From Tuctoria greenei (Eukaryota; Streptophyta; Magnoliopsida; Poales; Poaceae): a stretch of 64,000 nt of DNA. A model generated the notes under the pieces. The model was not told the origin of the DNA, did not search any database, and saw nothing but the letters and a program-made list of their open reading frames with translations. The position numbers were made by a program, and so were the translations under genes. Shown one piece after another: positions 1 to 12,263 of the stretch. The stretch is taken from positions 50,032,064 through 50,096,063 of the forward strand of contig JAYESD010000001.1 in assembly GCA_036927565.1 (NCBI GenBank), written 5' to 3'. Position 1 is the first letter of the stretch, and each line of letters begins with the position of its first letter.

Positions 1-135
1 AGAACTTCCGCTGTATGCAAAATAAAAGACTCCGTCTTGTACTTATTCAGGTTCTATTCTTGTATAACTGTTGGGTGTCGCATCGCACGACACCACCCAA
101 TGAGATCCTCGGATGTCGGGATTCCGGTCGCCACA
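1..135 (+). repeat. 3' end of the 5' LTR of the gypsy element
   Basis: Nearly identical to the last ~135 bases of the 3' LTR ending at 12263, including an AATAAA polyadenylation-type signal near 22 and the terminal ..CCACA. The rest of this LTR is outside the window. Confidence 0.9.
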
Positions 136-139
136 GACA

Positions 140-151
140 TGGTATCAGAAC
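140..151 (+). promoter_or_regulatory. Primer-binding site, initiator tRNA-Met type
   Basis: TGGTATCAGAAC lies four bases after the LTR end. It matches the plant TGGTATCAGAGC primer site except for one base. The same motif primes copia B at 63867. Confidence 0.85.
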
Positions 152-2123
152 ATCATTGGGAACAGTGTATTTGAAAAGTACATATTTTCAAAAATTAGGA
201 CTTGAGTGAGGAATTAGCTATATGCCCTTGTAGGAGTATTATTAGTATAAGGTACAAAGGTGGTAAACTAACTATGTGTTATTATATTCTGTAACGACGC
301 CCCGACGTCAGGTAAGAGGTAAGGTACGCCACCAAGAGCGGATCAATCTCGGTAAGCTCAGCATACAAGGAGTGGTATGTGAAATTTCCGTGGCTTGGCA
401 CGGGAAGTTAATAGGAGTCTCTGAAACTCGCAATGTTCCTGAGAACCTATGACACGCGGTACCCCAGCGTGACACAAAATTAGTGGGAGCCCCCGTCGGG
501 TGGTGTATAACCCGATAGTATGCCTCTCTAGAACCATTCGTGTTCTATGGGAGCATGCGAAACACGTATGCCCGAGTGTGTATAAGCCGGATCGTACAGG
601 AGTCTTTGCTGTACAGACGTATTTACAGCCATGTACCTCGAGACATGACCTCGCTCGAGGACGACTCACACCAGGGTCTTATGCATTTATTTTCATATGT
701 ATTATTGTGACTGCCTGTTGTGTTTCCCCGTGCCGCCCTTGAGTTGTGATGGTGTGAAAGGGGATTGTTTGTCTTTTGCAGCATTAACTATGGTAGAAGA
801 CCATGTAGAAGCCGTTTGCGAGAGAACGATATAGGGACCACCTATAGACGTAACCGGAAATACCAGATAGAATTTTCTTTGGTGAGATACGTTGTACCGT
901 CAGTATTAAACATGATACTAGACCATCCCCACCGACAGAATGGTTGCATAATGCTTTGGAAAGTCCAAATATCAGATGCTGGCAGGTTGGACTCCGCAAA
1001 AAGGGTTCCGACTCAATAGAATAAATAGAATCAAGATTCTTGTTTTCTGGCAGAAGTTGGCTCGACTTCGCCGGGTTGTAATCTTGATTATTTGATAGAG
1101 AGTATAGGATTATCATATATGGATGGAAAGATCGTGAAGATCTCTACAACTTCTCTGTTGACCATAAAGACAGAAAAGCTTGATACTCTGTTGAAATCTG
1201 GGGTGTATTGTAACTACTCCAGATGACCTTCCCATTGTACCAGTCTCTGTATTTTTGCCATAACTTTCTGTAGAAAAACCCACTGCCTTATTGTGATGCA
1301 TTTTTGGAAAGGGTAGGAGGAGATTAACAAGTTTGTTATGGGAAGTTTTTCCTGATTTTGGTTGGAGTTAAACAAAATTGGGAAGTCATCACAGCAAACT
1401 GCAGAACTGCTGGTGCAAACCAGTCAGTTCAACTGTTAAGTTTAGACAGTTATAGCTCTTAATCCCGAATAGTGACATGGTCACATATATACATTTCTGG
1501 AAATATTAGGAAGCCCTCTTCCAACTTTATTTGTCATTCCTGACCTGAATCTGGGTGTAGCTATGCCTAATTCCATTTGTCGTAAACTTGGTTCTCGCAG
1601 TCCAGAACGTGGAACAGTTTGCACAGGGTGGTGCATTTGTGCGTGATAGCTGCATAACAAAGTTTTTAGGGTGGAACTCTTTTATTTATGGATTGTTAAC
1701 ACGATGTTATACAATGTTTATTTTGACATTACCTCAATATCTTATCATGATAAACCTGTATAGAATGTGGAGGTAAGCCCATATACAGGGGAGATTCTGT
1801 CAAAATTTCCAGAAAACTTGAGTCAACTTAAAACCTGTATATATTCTTCATGTTAGTTAACCTGGAGCTGTATGAGTACAATGTGGAAAGGTTTTGAAGT
1901 TTACTAAAACTTTTGTATTCAACTTAACTTTTAATTCTGACATTTCCTGTATGAAACTTTTGGGTTAATACAGGAAGGTCAGATGAACCAGAACTGTGAT
2001 CATTTCCAGTTTGCAGATTTGCCTGAATCATTTGATTATGGATATTTCCTTTTGTCCAACATCATCATTGATTGAGTTGAATACTTATATGATGTATTGA
2101 CATCCGGGTATGTTTGTCCACAG
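152..2123 (+). other. Untranslated leader of the gypsy element
   Basis: About 2 kb between primer site and ORF0 with no convincing coding sequence; short ORFs here are not conserved-looking. Just before ORF0 the sequence reads TTTGTCCACAG/ATGGCAGC, which looks like a 3' splice acceptor abutting the start codon, so ORF0 may be expressed from a spliced leader (inference). Confidence 0.6.
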
Positions 2124-3089
2124 ATGGCAGCACCAAGAATTCAGTTGCCTAATGGATGGGTGTTCTCAACGTGCACCGGGCAAGCCGGTTTCCCGGACGT
2201 GTTTGCTAGGTTGCTCCGCCAGTTTGGCTATCTGGTGTTGCCTAGCTATTGGGGCAAGAAGTTCCAGGAGAGCGGTATGTGGAGTTGCACCATCTACGTC
2301 GATGTGCCTGCTGGTCCACCGCACCTCGGATGGGCTCCATACTCCATCAAGATCAAAGGGTTGATATTAGAAGAAACATGGAGCTACACCGCAAGTGTTG
2401 ACATAGGAAAGTTTTGCAAACTCCATTACCATCATCTGGTGGGTACTCCGTATGAGTTCTTTCCAGTTAACGGCAGGGCTTCTGAAGCCTGGGCAACCCG
2501 CTTGCTTGCGGAGGTGGACGAGCACGGTGAAACATCCGCAACAGCCTTAGCGATGTATGCAGCCGCATCACATCGCGAGAAGGGTAATCAAAGGGCATGC
2601 ATAAAAGAATTGACAAACAATCTGAAGCAAGCCATGATTCGAGCAAATCACTTTGAGTGGGAAAATGACGGACTTAGGGATATGATGGCTCCTCTCAATC
2701 ATCGTTTGAACCTTAGGGAGAATCAGTGGCATGACGCTGTTATGGATTTAGCCGTGTCTCGCCAGGAGACTCTAGAGAGAGATATTGACCTGGAGGCAAA
2801 CCTACTCTATGGACACCAACGGGACACCCAGTTGAACGCGGTGACTGCAGACAGGGATCAGTCCAGAGTGGAGGCTCAGAGCTGGAAGACTAGCTGCGAG
2901 CAGGCTCAGCAGGAGAACGAGGCTTGGAGGATGTTTATGATACAGACAGATTGGCAAGATAAGATGGCCAAAAGGACGTCGCTTTTAAGCGAGGCATCAT
3001 CTTCTGCTCCGGCACCCATACCAGAGGTGCCTAATCCTGAGGATGACGAGGAAGAAGAAGATCCTCAGGAGGTCGAGTTTTATGAGTAG
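2124..3089 (+). CDS. ORF0 of the gypsy element, extra protein encoded before gag
   Basis: An open 321-residue frame beginning MAAPRIQLPNGW. I chose the ATG at 2124; the frame is open a few codons upstream but without another ATG. The N-terminal ~130 residues are Trp/Tyr-rich and look globular (GWAPYSIKIKG, FCKLHYHHLVGTPYEFFP). From about residue 150 to 290 the protein is charged and probably coiled coil, with many Glu/Gln/Arg/Asn heptad-like stretches. The C-terminus is strongly acidic (EDDEEEEDPQE). Rice RIRE3/RIRE8-type elements are known to carry an orf0 in this position with unknown function; identity to those is inferred from position and element type. It is the one long ORF of this element without a visible lesion, although gag and pol contain several stops. 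No enzymatic motif is recognised. Confidence 0.75.
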   Translation: MAAPRIQLPNGWVFSTCTGQAGFPDVFARLLRQFGYLVLPSYWGKKFQESGMWSCTIYVDVPAGPPHLGWAPYSIKIKGLILEETWSYTASVDIGKFCKLHYHHLVGTPYEFFPVNGRASEAWATRLLAEVDEHGETSATALAMYAAASHREKGNQRACIKELTNNLKQAMIRANHFEWENDGLRDMMAPLNHRLNLRENQWHDAVMDLAVSRQETLERDIDLEANLLYGHQRDTQLNAVTADRDQSRVEAQSWKTSCEQAQQENEAWRMFMIQTDWQDKMAKRTSLLSEASSSAPAPIPEVPNPEDDEEEEDPQEVEFYE

Positions 3090-3450
3090 AGGGCGGTGTT
3101 GATGTACTTGTCACTTAGGCCGAGTATAAGGATGTGTAGTAAACACCACGCATATTTTGCGACTTTATGAGTCTTGTTGTACATAGTAGCGAGGTGGATG
3201 TACAATAATATAGGCATGACGACTTGTGGTGACCAAGCATAGATGAGACGACTTCTTTAGATGAAGTCTGTCTAATTTTTGAGATCTATTGCAAACTTGG
3301 GCCCAGGATAATATAGATTGTATAAAGTTTGTGCTTCATCAATATATGTGAATGTTATGCATCATCTATTGTTATCTACCGCATTACTATTTTTATGGAA
3401 GGATGAACTTGAGGCAATGAGACTTATGGTATGAATTGTTGTATTGTAGT
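3090..3450 (+). other. Spacer between ORF0 and gag
   Basis: AT-rich untranslated stretch. No gene or clear signal was seen. Confidence 0.6.
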
Positions 3451-4620
3451 ATGGTGCGTACTCGTACCAGTCAAGATGGGGGAGGTTTCAGTGGAGGTCA
3501 GGGGGATGACACACCACCCCCAGTACAGAATACGCCTCAAACGCAACCACCTCCACCACCTCCACCCGCACTTCCCAGGAGTCTTGCAGAGGTTCTTGCT
3601 GCAGTACTTGGCTCGCGCGACGAGCAAACCGAGCTACTGCAGACTCTGGTGCAGAACTTGTCCCGTCAAGGGGGACGACAAAATGATGGACCGCGTTAGC
3701 AATATCAGAGTTCCTACTCTGATTTCTCATCGATACATCCACCGGTCTTCAGAGAGGCCGATGAACCATTGGATGCGGATAATTGTCTCCGCACCATTGA
3801 AGGAAAGTTCGGCTTACTCGAGGTAACCGAACAGCAGAAGACGCTGTTTGCAGCGCAGCAACTGCAGGGGTCTGCCGGTGCATGGTGGGCCAATTACCTT
3901 GCCGCACGCCCCGCAGGCCATGTCGTAAGCTGGGCTGAATTCCGGGAGGCGTTCCGCGCCTACCACAGCCCTCCCGGGATTATGAGGAGGAAGCTTCAAG
4001 AGTTCTTGGAGCTAAAGCAAGGAGGAAGGAGTGCATGCGAGTACTCCAAATCATTCAACCACTTGGCCCAATACGCTCAGGACCAAGTGAATACCGAAGA
4101 TCGAAAGCGCGAATGCTTCTACCGGGGTTTGAACCCCAAGTTGAAGGACAAGCTTGTCCTGTTCAACCGCGGTAGCTTCAACGACATCGTCAATGCCGCT
4201 ATCAAGCAGGAGGACGCTACGCGCGAGCTGTCCTTAGATAAGAAGAAGAGGAGTGCTCCGCAGGGCAGCGGAGGTGGTGCTCCTCAGAAGTACCGTATGG
4301 TGTATCGATCACCATCCGGCCAGAGGTGGCAACCGCCATCACGACCACCAATGTTCAGTGGTCGCCAGTTCAGCAACTCCGAATTCTAGCCGCAGCAACA
4401 ACAAGGGATGATCCCATGTGCACTTCCACCTCCACCACGTGCACCGAGATTCCGTCCTCCCCTCCGTATTGGCCAAACCCCGTACACGTGTTTGACGTGT
4501 GGACGCACGGGGCACTTCGCCAAGGACTGTCCGCAGAATCGACAAGGCGGAGGGCAATCATCCTACCAGGGGGCCAACCAACCCCGCAACCAACTCAAGA
4601 AGCCAGCCACCAGACCCGGC
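3451..4620 (+). pseudogene. gag of the gypsy element, with nonsense codons
   Basis: Capsid/nucleocapsid precursor that would package element RNA. Starts MVRTRTSQDGG, followed by a Pro-rich linker, then a Retrotrans_gag-type domain in the same frame from about 3769 (AWWANYLAARPAGHVVSWAEF, then EFLELKQGGRSACEYSKSF), and a CCHC zinc knuckle CLTCGRTGHFAKDC near 4490-4535. Two in-frame TAG codons interrupt the frame at 3697-3699 and 4387-4389; the frame is otherwise continuous through the knuckle. Both stops precede Gln-rich or CAA/CAG-rich stretches and could be decayed CAG codons (inference). Confidence 0.85.
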
Positions 4621-5043
4621 AACGTCCACCACCTCGTCATCGAGGACGTTCCGGAAGGCGCGCCCGTGCTCACAGGTACGTTCTCTATCTATGATCAATC
4701 TGTAGTCATACTTTTTGACTCTGGAGCTTCCCACAATGTCATTAGTAAATCTGTTGTCATTAAAAATCAGCTGCCTGTTATCTCCACAAAAACTCCATAT
4801 ATGATTTGCACTCTAGCAGGAAGGGTAGTAACATATGAGATAGCCCATAACGTGCCTCTTTGACCTAGATGGGAACATCTATCCTACCTCCTTCATTATC
4901 CTAGAGACTCAAAAGCTAGATATCATCTTAGGAGTGGCATGGTTGCAATACCATGGTGCTATTCTTGATATCGTTCCTCAAAGATTTATCTAAACTCTCC
5001 ACTCCATCAGCCCCAAGTTCTCAATCTCGAGAACATCATTCCA
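4621..5043 (+). pseudogene. Aspartic protease region of the gypsy element
   Basis: Retropepsin-like region that would cleave the polyprotein. The active-site motif LFDSGASHNVIS is at about 4713-4750, in frame with gag. The frame stops at 4861-4863 (TGA) and continues in another frame with LDGNIYPTSF and the conserved LDIILGVAWLQYH, so a frameshift lies near 4860. A further stop follows near 4990. Inactive as it stands. Confidence 0.8.
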
Positions 5044-6432
5044 GTGGACCCATCTACTCACAACACCGAGGTTATGGAACTTAAGTATATTTCGGTAGTA
5101 TATGAATACCCGGACATATTTCCTGAAGATCTTCCTCGTATGCCCCCAGAAAGGGATATAGAATTCAAGATTGAACTTGCAACAGGAACAGTACCAATCT
5201 CACGACCACCCTACAAGATGGCACCCAAGGAACTTGCAGAACTTAAGGAGCATTTAACTGAACTTGAGAACAAAGGTTTCACTCGTCCAAGTTCATCACC
5301 ATGGGGTTGTTCTGCACTGTTTGTAGAAAAGAAAGATAAGACCTTGAGGCTATTTGTAGACTATCGTCCACTTAATGCTGTCACTATCAAGAACAAGTAT
5401 CCACTACCGCGCATTGATATTCTTTTCAATCAATTGGTGGGTGCTAAAGTATTTCGAAGATGGATCTTCGTTCTGGTTATCATCAGATTAGAATCCGACT
5501 AGAAGATATACCAAAGACAACATTCTCGGCGAGGTATGGATCGTATGAGTACCTTGTTATGTCCTTCGGTTTGACCAACGCGCCGGCTCATTTCATGTAT
5601 CTCATGAACTCGGTGTTCATGCCAGAATTGGACAAGTTTGTCGTGGTCTTCATTGACGACATACTTGTGTATTCAAAATCCGAAGAAGAACATGCTCAAC
5701 ACTTGCGTATCGTGCTTCAACGATTACGGGACCATCAGCTATATGCTAAGTTCAGCAAGTGTGAATTCTGGATCAGCCAAGTGCCATTTTTAGGGCACAT
5801 CATATCAGCAGAAGGGATTGCAGTCGATCCAAGCAAGATCAAGCAAGTCCTCAAATGGGAGTCTCCAAAGGCTGTACATGAAGTCCGAAGTTTCCTGGGT
5901 TTAGCAGGATATTACCGGAGGTTTATACCCAATTTCTCCAAGATAGCTAAACCAATGACAGATCTTCTGAAGAAAGGACAGAAGTATGTATGGACTGAAG
6001 CATGTGAGGCAGGTTTCAAAGCATTGGTGAAACACCTTACAACGGCACCAGTTTTAGCCCAACCAGACACAACCAAATCATTTGATGTCTATTGCGACGC
6101 ATCTGGGACTGGTTTAGGTTGTGTGTTGATGCAAGAGCGAAGAGTGATCGCGTATGGATCACGACAGCTCCGAAACCATGAGCAGCTCTACCCGACTCAT
6201 GATCTTGAGCTCGCTGCTGTAGCACTGGCATTGAAGATGTGGAGGCATTATTTACTGGGTAATCTAGTACACCTATATACTGATCACAAGAGCTTGAAAT
6301 ACATTTTCACCCAGAAGGATTTGAATATGCGACAACGGAGATGGTTAGAGTTGATCAAGGACTATGAAATTGAGATCCACTACCATCCCGGCAAGGCAAA
6401 CATAGTCGCAGATGCTCTGAGCTGCAAGTCCC
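5044..6432 (+). pseudogene. Reverse transcriptase and RNase H of the gypsy element
   Basis: RT starts with the conserved [16 protein letters not shown] and [22 protein letters not shown] frameshift near 5455 moves the reading frame before [12 protein letters not shown]. The catalytic box reads [15 protein letters not shown] (about 5647-5690), and the thumb/connection [21 protein letters not shown] follows. RNase H begins [16 protein letters not shown] near 6081 with DHKSLKYIF and ends near ADALSCKSH at 6430. Catalytic Asp residues are visible; the frameshift is the main lesion. This order, RT then RNase H then integrase, is typical of Ty3/gypsy. Confidence 0.9.
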
Positions 6433-7973
6433 ATATCAACAATCTTTCCATTACCTCGATGAAAGGAGAAGAAGAACCAAGTCTCTACTTGGTTCCATAT
6501 GGGGCCCTCTACAATCTCGCCCTCATTCCTACCATCAGGGAGGATATTATGGCAGCTCAGAAGGAGGACAAGGGGATGTCGCATATTCGGCAAAGAATGA
6601 AGAAGGGGGAGATGAAATGTTTCCCAAGTGACGATGAAGGTACCCTCTGGTTTAACAACCGTATAGTGGTACCCCGAAACATGGAACTTCAGAGGAAGAT
6701 ACTGGATGAATCTCATTTATCCAAGTATTCCATTCATCCAGGAAGTAACAAAATGTACCAAGATTTGAGAAAGAAGTTCTGGTGGACTCAGATGAAGAGG
6801 GAAGTAGCTAAATACGTATCCGAGTGTGATACGTGCCGACGAGTGAAGGCCGACCATATGAAAGCAGCAGGACAGCTTCAACCTTTAAGCATACCGACTT
6901 GGAAATAGGAGGATATCAGCATGGATTTCATTGTTGGGTTGCCTCCCACTCTCCATATGCACGACTCAATTTGGGTGATCGTTGACCGACTGACTAAGAT
7001 GGCGCATTTCATTCCCGTCAATACCAACTATCGGTCATCGATGTACGCGGAATTATATATTGCTAGAATCGTATGCCTCCACGGAATACCCCGCACCATC
7101 ATCTCAGATCGTGGAGCTGTATTTGTTTCGCGATTCTGGGAACATCTCCACACTGCGCTGGGAACCAAGTTAATTCGGAGCTCGGCTTATCATCCTCAGA
7201 CTGATGGTCAGACCGAACGGGTGAATCAAGTACTATAAGACATGCTTCGCGCCTGTGTCATCCACCATGGTAGGAATTGGGATGATCATCTACCATTGGC
7301 GGAATTTTTGTACAACAACAATTACCAGGCAAGCATCCAAATGGCGCCATATGAAGCTCTTTATGGTCGAAATTGTTGCACACCCTTTAACTGGTGCGAA
7401 TCTGGTGAACGAGTGGTATATGGCATCGACTTAATAAAAGAAGCCGAAGAGCAAGTGCACATTATTCAGACAAATCTCAAAGCCGCTCAGTCTCGTCAGA
7501 AGAGCTACGCGGACAAATGACGTTGACCTCTTCACTTCGAAGTTGGGGATCAAGTTTATCTCCGGGTATCCCCTATGAAAGGTATCCATCGATTCGGAGT
7601 GAAAGGGAAGCTAGCTCCACGTTTTATTGGGCCATTCGCAATCCTAGCACAATGCGGACCTGTGGCATATCAATTGGAGTTACCGCTGTCACTTTCAGGG
7701 GTTCACAATGTGTTCCACATTTCCCAGTTACGGAAATGTCTTAAAACTCCCGCTGATGTCCGTATAGAAGATTTGGAAGCTCTCCAACCCGATCTCACTT
7801 ATTCCGAGCATCCAACTCAGATCGTCAATGAGAAGACTCGCACCACAAGAAGCCGCACCTTGCATTTCTACAAGGTCTTGTGGAGCAACCACAGTGCTGA
7901 AGAGGCCACGTGGGAACGCGAGGAGTATCTTAGAACGAACTATCCGGACTTGTTAGCGGCATATGTTCGTTAG
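6433..7973 (+). pseudogene. Integrase with chromodomain-like C-terminus of the gypsy element
   Basis: The zinc-binding N-terminus has the HHCC pattern ([11 protein letters not shown] near 6710-6745, then CDTC near 6825). The catalytic core has MDFIVGLP, ISDRGAVFVSRFW and YHPQTDGQTERVNQVL, so the D, D and E positions are present. In-frame stops occur at 6906-6908 (TAG where the family has Trp), 7236-7238 (TAA), and 7518-7520 and 7524-7526 (TGA twice, where an Arg-rich stretch is usual). The C-terminal piece runs from EVGDQVYLRVSPMKG to a chromodomain-like end (VLWSNHSAEEATWEREEYLR), which would direct insertion to heterochromatin. Confidence 0.88.
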
Positions 7974-8020
7974 ATCTTTTCCTTTTGCCTTCTTTTGTAA
8001 TCTCGGGACGAGATTCTTTT

Positions 8021-8033
8021 AAGGGGGGAGGAA
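8021..8033 (+). promoter_or_regulatory. Polypurine tract of the gypsy element
   Basis: AAGGGGGGAGGAA immediately before the 3' LTR start TGTAAAACCTCA. It primes plus-strand DNA synthesis. Confidence 0.9.
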
Positions 8034-11000
8034 TGTAAAACCTCACTTTTGTGGCAGGTGAATTCAGTTATAAGTTTGGTGTTCAACTATATTAAAAATC
8101 CAACATAGTGGTACACATGAACTTAATGCCATCCAATCCTTTCTTGCACTCATGGCTAAAATTTTATTGACATGAGTATTGGACTTCACCATTAATTCTA
8201 GAATGATTAAATTCACCCCTTTTTTTAAACATTAGAATTATTTGGGTGGAATTTATTAGGGCAATTCAAAGTGCAGTACTAATTGGGCCCTGCCAAAAAC
8301 ATTCAAATTGGAGGCTCTAAATTTTTCCTTTGCATTCTAATATTCTCCAGGGCTTACCTACAAAATTTCAAGATTTTAGGTACTCATTTGTTATTTTATT
8401 TGAGACGCTCAATGAATTTTAGTCAAGTTTAAATTCAAAATCAAAGTCTGGTAAAAATAGATTTGAACATGAATATCTAAATCCACCATTGTGTTCATCA
8501 CAATTTTCTTGATTTAGCCCTGAAGTTTCATGATTTTTGGAGTTCATTTACTATTTTTAAGTGAATTACTAAAGATGCACTGGCTGTGGGGCTGACTGGC
8601 GGGACCCACCAGTCAGCAGCCCACGTGCAGCCGCATTTCAGCGCGCGCTGCGCCCGCCACCGTGACGGCGTGCATGCACAGAGCGACACAAGCCCGCCAC
8701 CGCCGTTGAGCCCTATAAATAGCGCCCTGGACTCTCCCTTATCAACTCCCAGTCGCCCTTATCACCTCCCACCACGCTGAGTCGACGGATTTCGCCATTT
8801 CCATCCCCCGCGCGAGCTTCCGACCGCTGGTGCCGCGCGCCCGTTGCTGGCCAACCGGAGCACTCTTGCACCAAGCCTCCAACAGCTAGGTGATTCCTCT
8901 CTTCCTCCCCTGCCTTCTGGATCGATCTTTTCGTTCCATAGTTGACGGTTTGGCCGATGATTTTGAGGCTATACCGAGGGTCGCCGTCGTATTCACCACG
9001 CGCCGTCCCTGCTCCACGTTGCTAGACCGCTGCATGCCGTTTCATGCTTCGACTCCCATAGCAAACTGGTGCACCAGGACACGCTCTACGCAACGGTGAA
9101 AGTCGTTCCTGGTTTACACAAGTATCGAGCAAGTTAGCTAGGTTTTACTCTTGGCCGAAGCTTATGAATGCGCTCGGTATTTCATGCAATTAGAGTTCCA
9201 CGCTTAATCACTCTCCCCAATTGCTAGCAAATAGTTTATACGCTTTCTTGCGCACCCTCTCGAACTGGAATCACCGGAAATGATCGACCGTAGCTCAAGA
9301 ATCGCGAGTTCTCCCCTCCGCTGGTGAGAAGTGCCTCTATCGCCGTCGACAACCGCTTTGCCGACCATTACACGACGATATTGCCTGCCCATCATGTTCC
9401 TTGTGGTTCCAGAAGACTTCCCCAGCCCTTTTAGACGGGTTTTAGCCACAGAGCGGCAGTTCCAACATGGCCGGAACCCTAGCATCCGCTGCCGCTGATG
9501 CGCCGGTGTTTCCGACCATCGGCAGACCTCCCCGACCCCACCATCGTGCTCAGCGCGTGATTTTACGGTCGGGTGCCCAAGGGTAGGAGCTGCGGTGGCC
9601 GGGAACTCAAATCCGGTGAGGCTCGCCGGAGAGCACCGCCGCGGGAGCCCCGCGCGCCGCCCGCGTCGGGAGGTGGAAGACGACGCGGCGGGTCCCGCGT
9701 GTCAGCGGATGTAAACCCCGTCGGATCAGGTGTGGCCACGGGATCTATTGTGGCTACACGGTGGATGTCTAGGGCCCCCGTGTGGTTTAAATGCCATTGG
9801 TCCATTTTAAGACAGTGGGGCCCACGAGATAATTCAAATTAGGAATTTATTCCAGATTTGGCTCCAATTTAGAAAATCCATAACTTTCTGTAGGAGGCTC
9901 CAAAAATCTTCAACCAAATTTTGTTTGAAAGCCCTTTAGCTCTAGTTTCTGCCAGTACCAATTAGGTTCTGCGAAACTCAAAGTTACAATCTGAAGAAAT
10001 TAATCTTTCAAAAAGCAAATGCAATTTTTCCAGAAAAGATAGCCACTGGAAAACCCCCAAAATTCACATAAAATTTAGTGTCCTATTCTTGACCACCAGA
10101 AAAAAGTTTGGGAGCCATTGCACCTGTTTAAACCTCTGTATAGTTCAATTTCTTTTTTCAGTTATTGAATTTTTACAGATGTTCAGTTGCTTTATTATGT
10201 CCCGAATTTAAACTGAACCTTCCCCTAGTCATACCCTAGCTCCTGTAATAATCTTGGATTTAATTAACCTACTATCCTAGTCCTATTTCAGTTACAAAAT
10301 AAATATTGATGTAATGGCTAGAAATTCAATTATAAAGTAAATCCAGAAATTCTTGCCGACTTAGAAATACAATAACTCCTTCCCCAAAGCTTACAAAATT
10401 ATGAAACAAATTTTTGCTAGAACCAGAACCACTTCCTCTATCTTAATTATCAACTGTTAGCAAGGTTCTAGCTACAGTTTCCTCTCTTGAAATTTTTGGA
10501 AGTTGATTACTTGCCATAATTTCGAAGACAACAATCTACTATGATCATCTCCTGTTCTTTTCAAGAGCGTTGATCATATTCCCTAGTATCTACTATCGAA
10601 GTTCCAAAGCCAATTAAGGCCCCTATCATATAGTGATCACCATGAATTAAATTATGGTCTTAATAATAATTATTTTTCAAAGTCATTTATATACATGTTA
10701 TATGCATATCGTATAGTGACCGAAGTCGAGGAGGAGACAAAAGCCTTGGAAGAGCACCTTCCAATTATTAACTCAGACTTTGACCTGCAACAAGGCAAGC
10801 CCCGGTTTGCATTTAAGTCGTTTTTAAAATTTTGCTTTATCACTATGGTGAGTAGTATATGAATTGTGCATTAAGTTTAGGGTGATTGATACTCCACATG
10901 CATGACCAAAAATCCCAGGGATTGGTTGGAACGAGTTACAGTTTGACCTGTAGTAACTGCTTTGCTAATGCATAGGAAATCCGGTAGAAGTCGAGTAGTT

Positions 11001-12263
11001 GGAATCTACTCGTGAGAGCTGTAGGACCTATCTCACAGGATTGGTTAGATAGAAAATGGATTAATATAATGAAATTGAGACCGGGCAGGGAATGGATAGG
11101 AAGCGGCGAGAAGTGAATCTCGGTCGCATAGCCCTGCCTGTGTTGATTAAGGACCGCTTCGTGTGCGGCCCCTTCGGACAAGCTTGAATTGTACCGGCAA
11201 CATAATGGACATATGGAATCCAATAAAATGATGTAGCTTGGTCACTTGGGTGTTGAGGCATACCGTTCCGTTTTATAGGTGTGGGTTGAGGGCAGCAAGG
11301 TGTAAATCCGCTGGTGGGCACGTCAGAGTACGCCCCACGCAGGGACCTCCTGCCCGTGACGGATCGACCGGTTCGGCATTTGAGTGTCTCGCGAAAGGTT
11401 GCCATATACGACTAGTACTGAAGTGCTATGTAGGTACTGTGCGATGTACTCACTGGCATTTTCGAAAGTGCGTATATGTCGTGTTGTCCGGGTGTGTCCT
11501 GGTTGCAATCACTGTCCCTTGCAGTAATAGAGTACCACTTGTCTGTCGCAGTCGTGACGTAGTAAATACTAAAGAAGCCAGAAGAATCATATTGTATTGA
11601 ATTACAATTGCTTTGCAACCTTGTATGATTTAGAGATAGTACAATTAAAAGTTTACAATTTCCCCATACTTTAGCTGTAATAGCATTATGTGCTCTGAGC
11701 ATGTCATATCATCGGTAAAGCGTTTCTTGTTTGATTGTGGAGCCCATGATGTGCCGTGCTCGGAGAATATCATTTGCTACATAAAACCTGATTATAAGGA
11801 TTCACTTGTAGGCCAGTAATTTATGCTTCACATTACCCATGTTTAGTGTCCCCTTTGCATATGTCTAGTGAGACGGGTTAGTCTTGCTGAGCCTTATGCT
11901 CACGTTTGCAGTTAACGAGTTTTTGCAGGTTATACTGTTGACGAAGGGTTTGATGATGAGGCTGCACCCCCTCCAGAGTGTACAGCCGAGTGGGAACCCT
12001 GCACGTCGCCCTAATTGAGTGTTGCTAGTGCAAAGTATCCAAGGCATGGATAACTTTGCTTTTGCATAGCTAGTGCTGAGAGCGTAGCTATGATATGTAT
12101 ATATTTCTTTACTTCCGTTAGTATTGTAAAAACTTCCGCTGTATGCAAAATAAAAGACTTCGTCTTGTACTTATTCAGGTTCTATTCTTGTATAACTGTT
12201 GTGTGTCGCATCGCACGACACCACCCAATGAGATCCTCGGATGTCGGGATTCCGGTCCCCACA
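8034..12263 (+). repeat. 3' LTR of the gypsy element (4230 bp)
   Basis: Begins TGTAAAACCTC after the polypurine tract and ends CCCCACA at 12263. A TATA box (TATAAATA, 8714-8721) lies in a GC-rich promoter with a CCACGTGC G-box-like site near 8621. AATAAA lies near 12149. Several ORFs of 60-120 codons inside are chance frames. The copia reading frame resumes at 12264, which fixes the right border. Confidence 0.88.

Larger units (their letters stand above)
1..12263 (+). mobile_element. Ty3/gypsy chromovirus retrotransposon, Tekay/RIRE3-like, 5' end outside the window
   Basis: The sequence at 1-135 is repeated at about 12129-12263, so these are the ends of the two LTRs of one element. Order inside: LTR end, tRNA-Met-type primer site, long leader, ORF0, gag, protease, reverse transcriptase, RNase H, integrase with a chromodomain-like tail, polypurine tract, 3' LTR. 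Integrase after RNase H defines Ty3/gypsy; the C-terminal chromodomain and very long LTRs point to the Tekay/Del lineage, and an ORF before gag is known from rice RIRE3/RIRE8. The element lies in the RNase H region of an older copia element, whose coding sequence resumes exactly at 12264. The polyprotein carries several nonsense changes and frameshifts, so this copy is not autonomous. Confidence 0.9.

Noticed and set aside
8586..9842. ORFs in the gypsy 3' LTR downstream of the TATA box
   Set aside because: Short, GC-rich, present on both strands; LTRs of this lineage are not known to code here.
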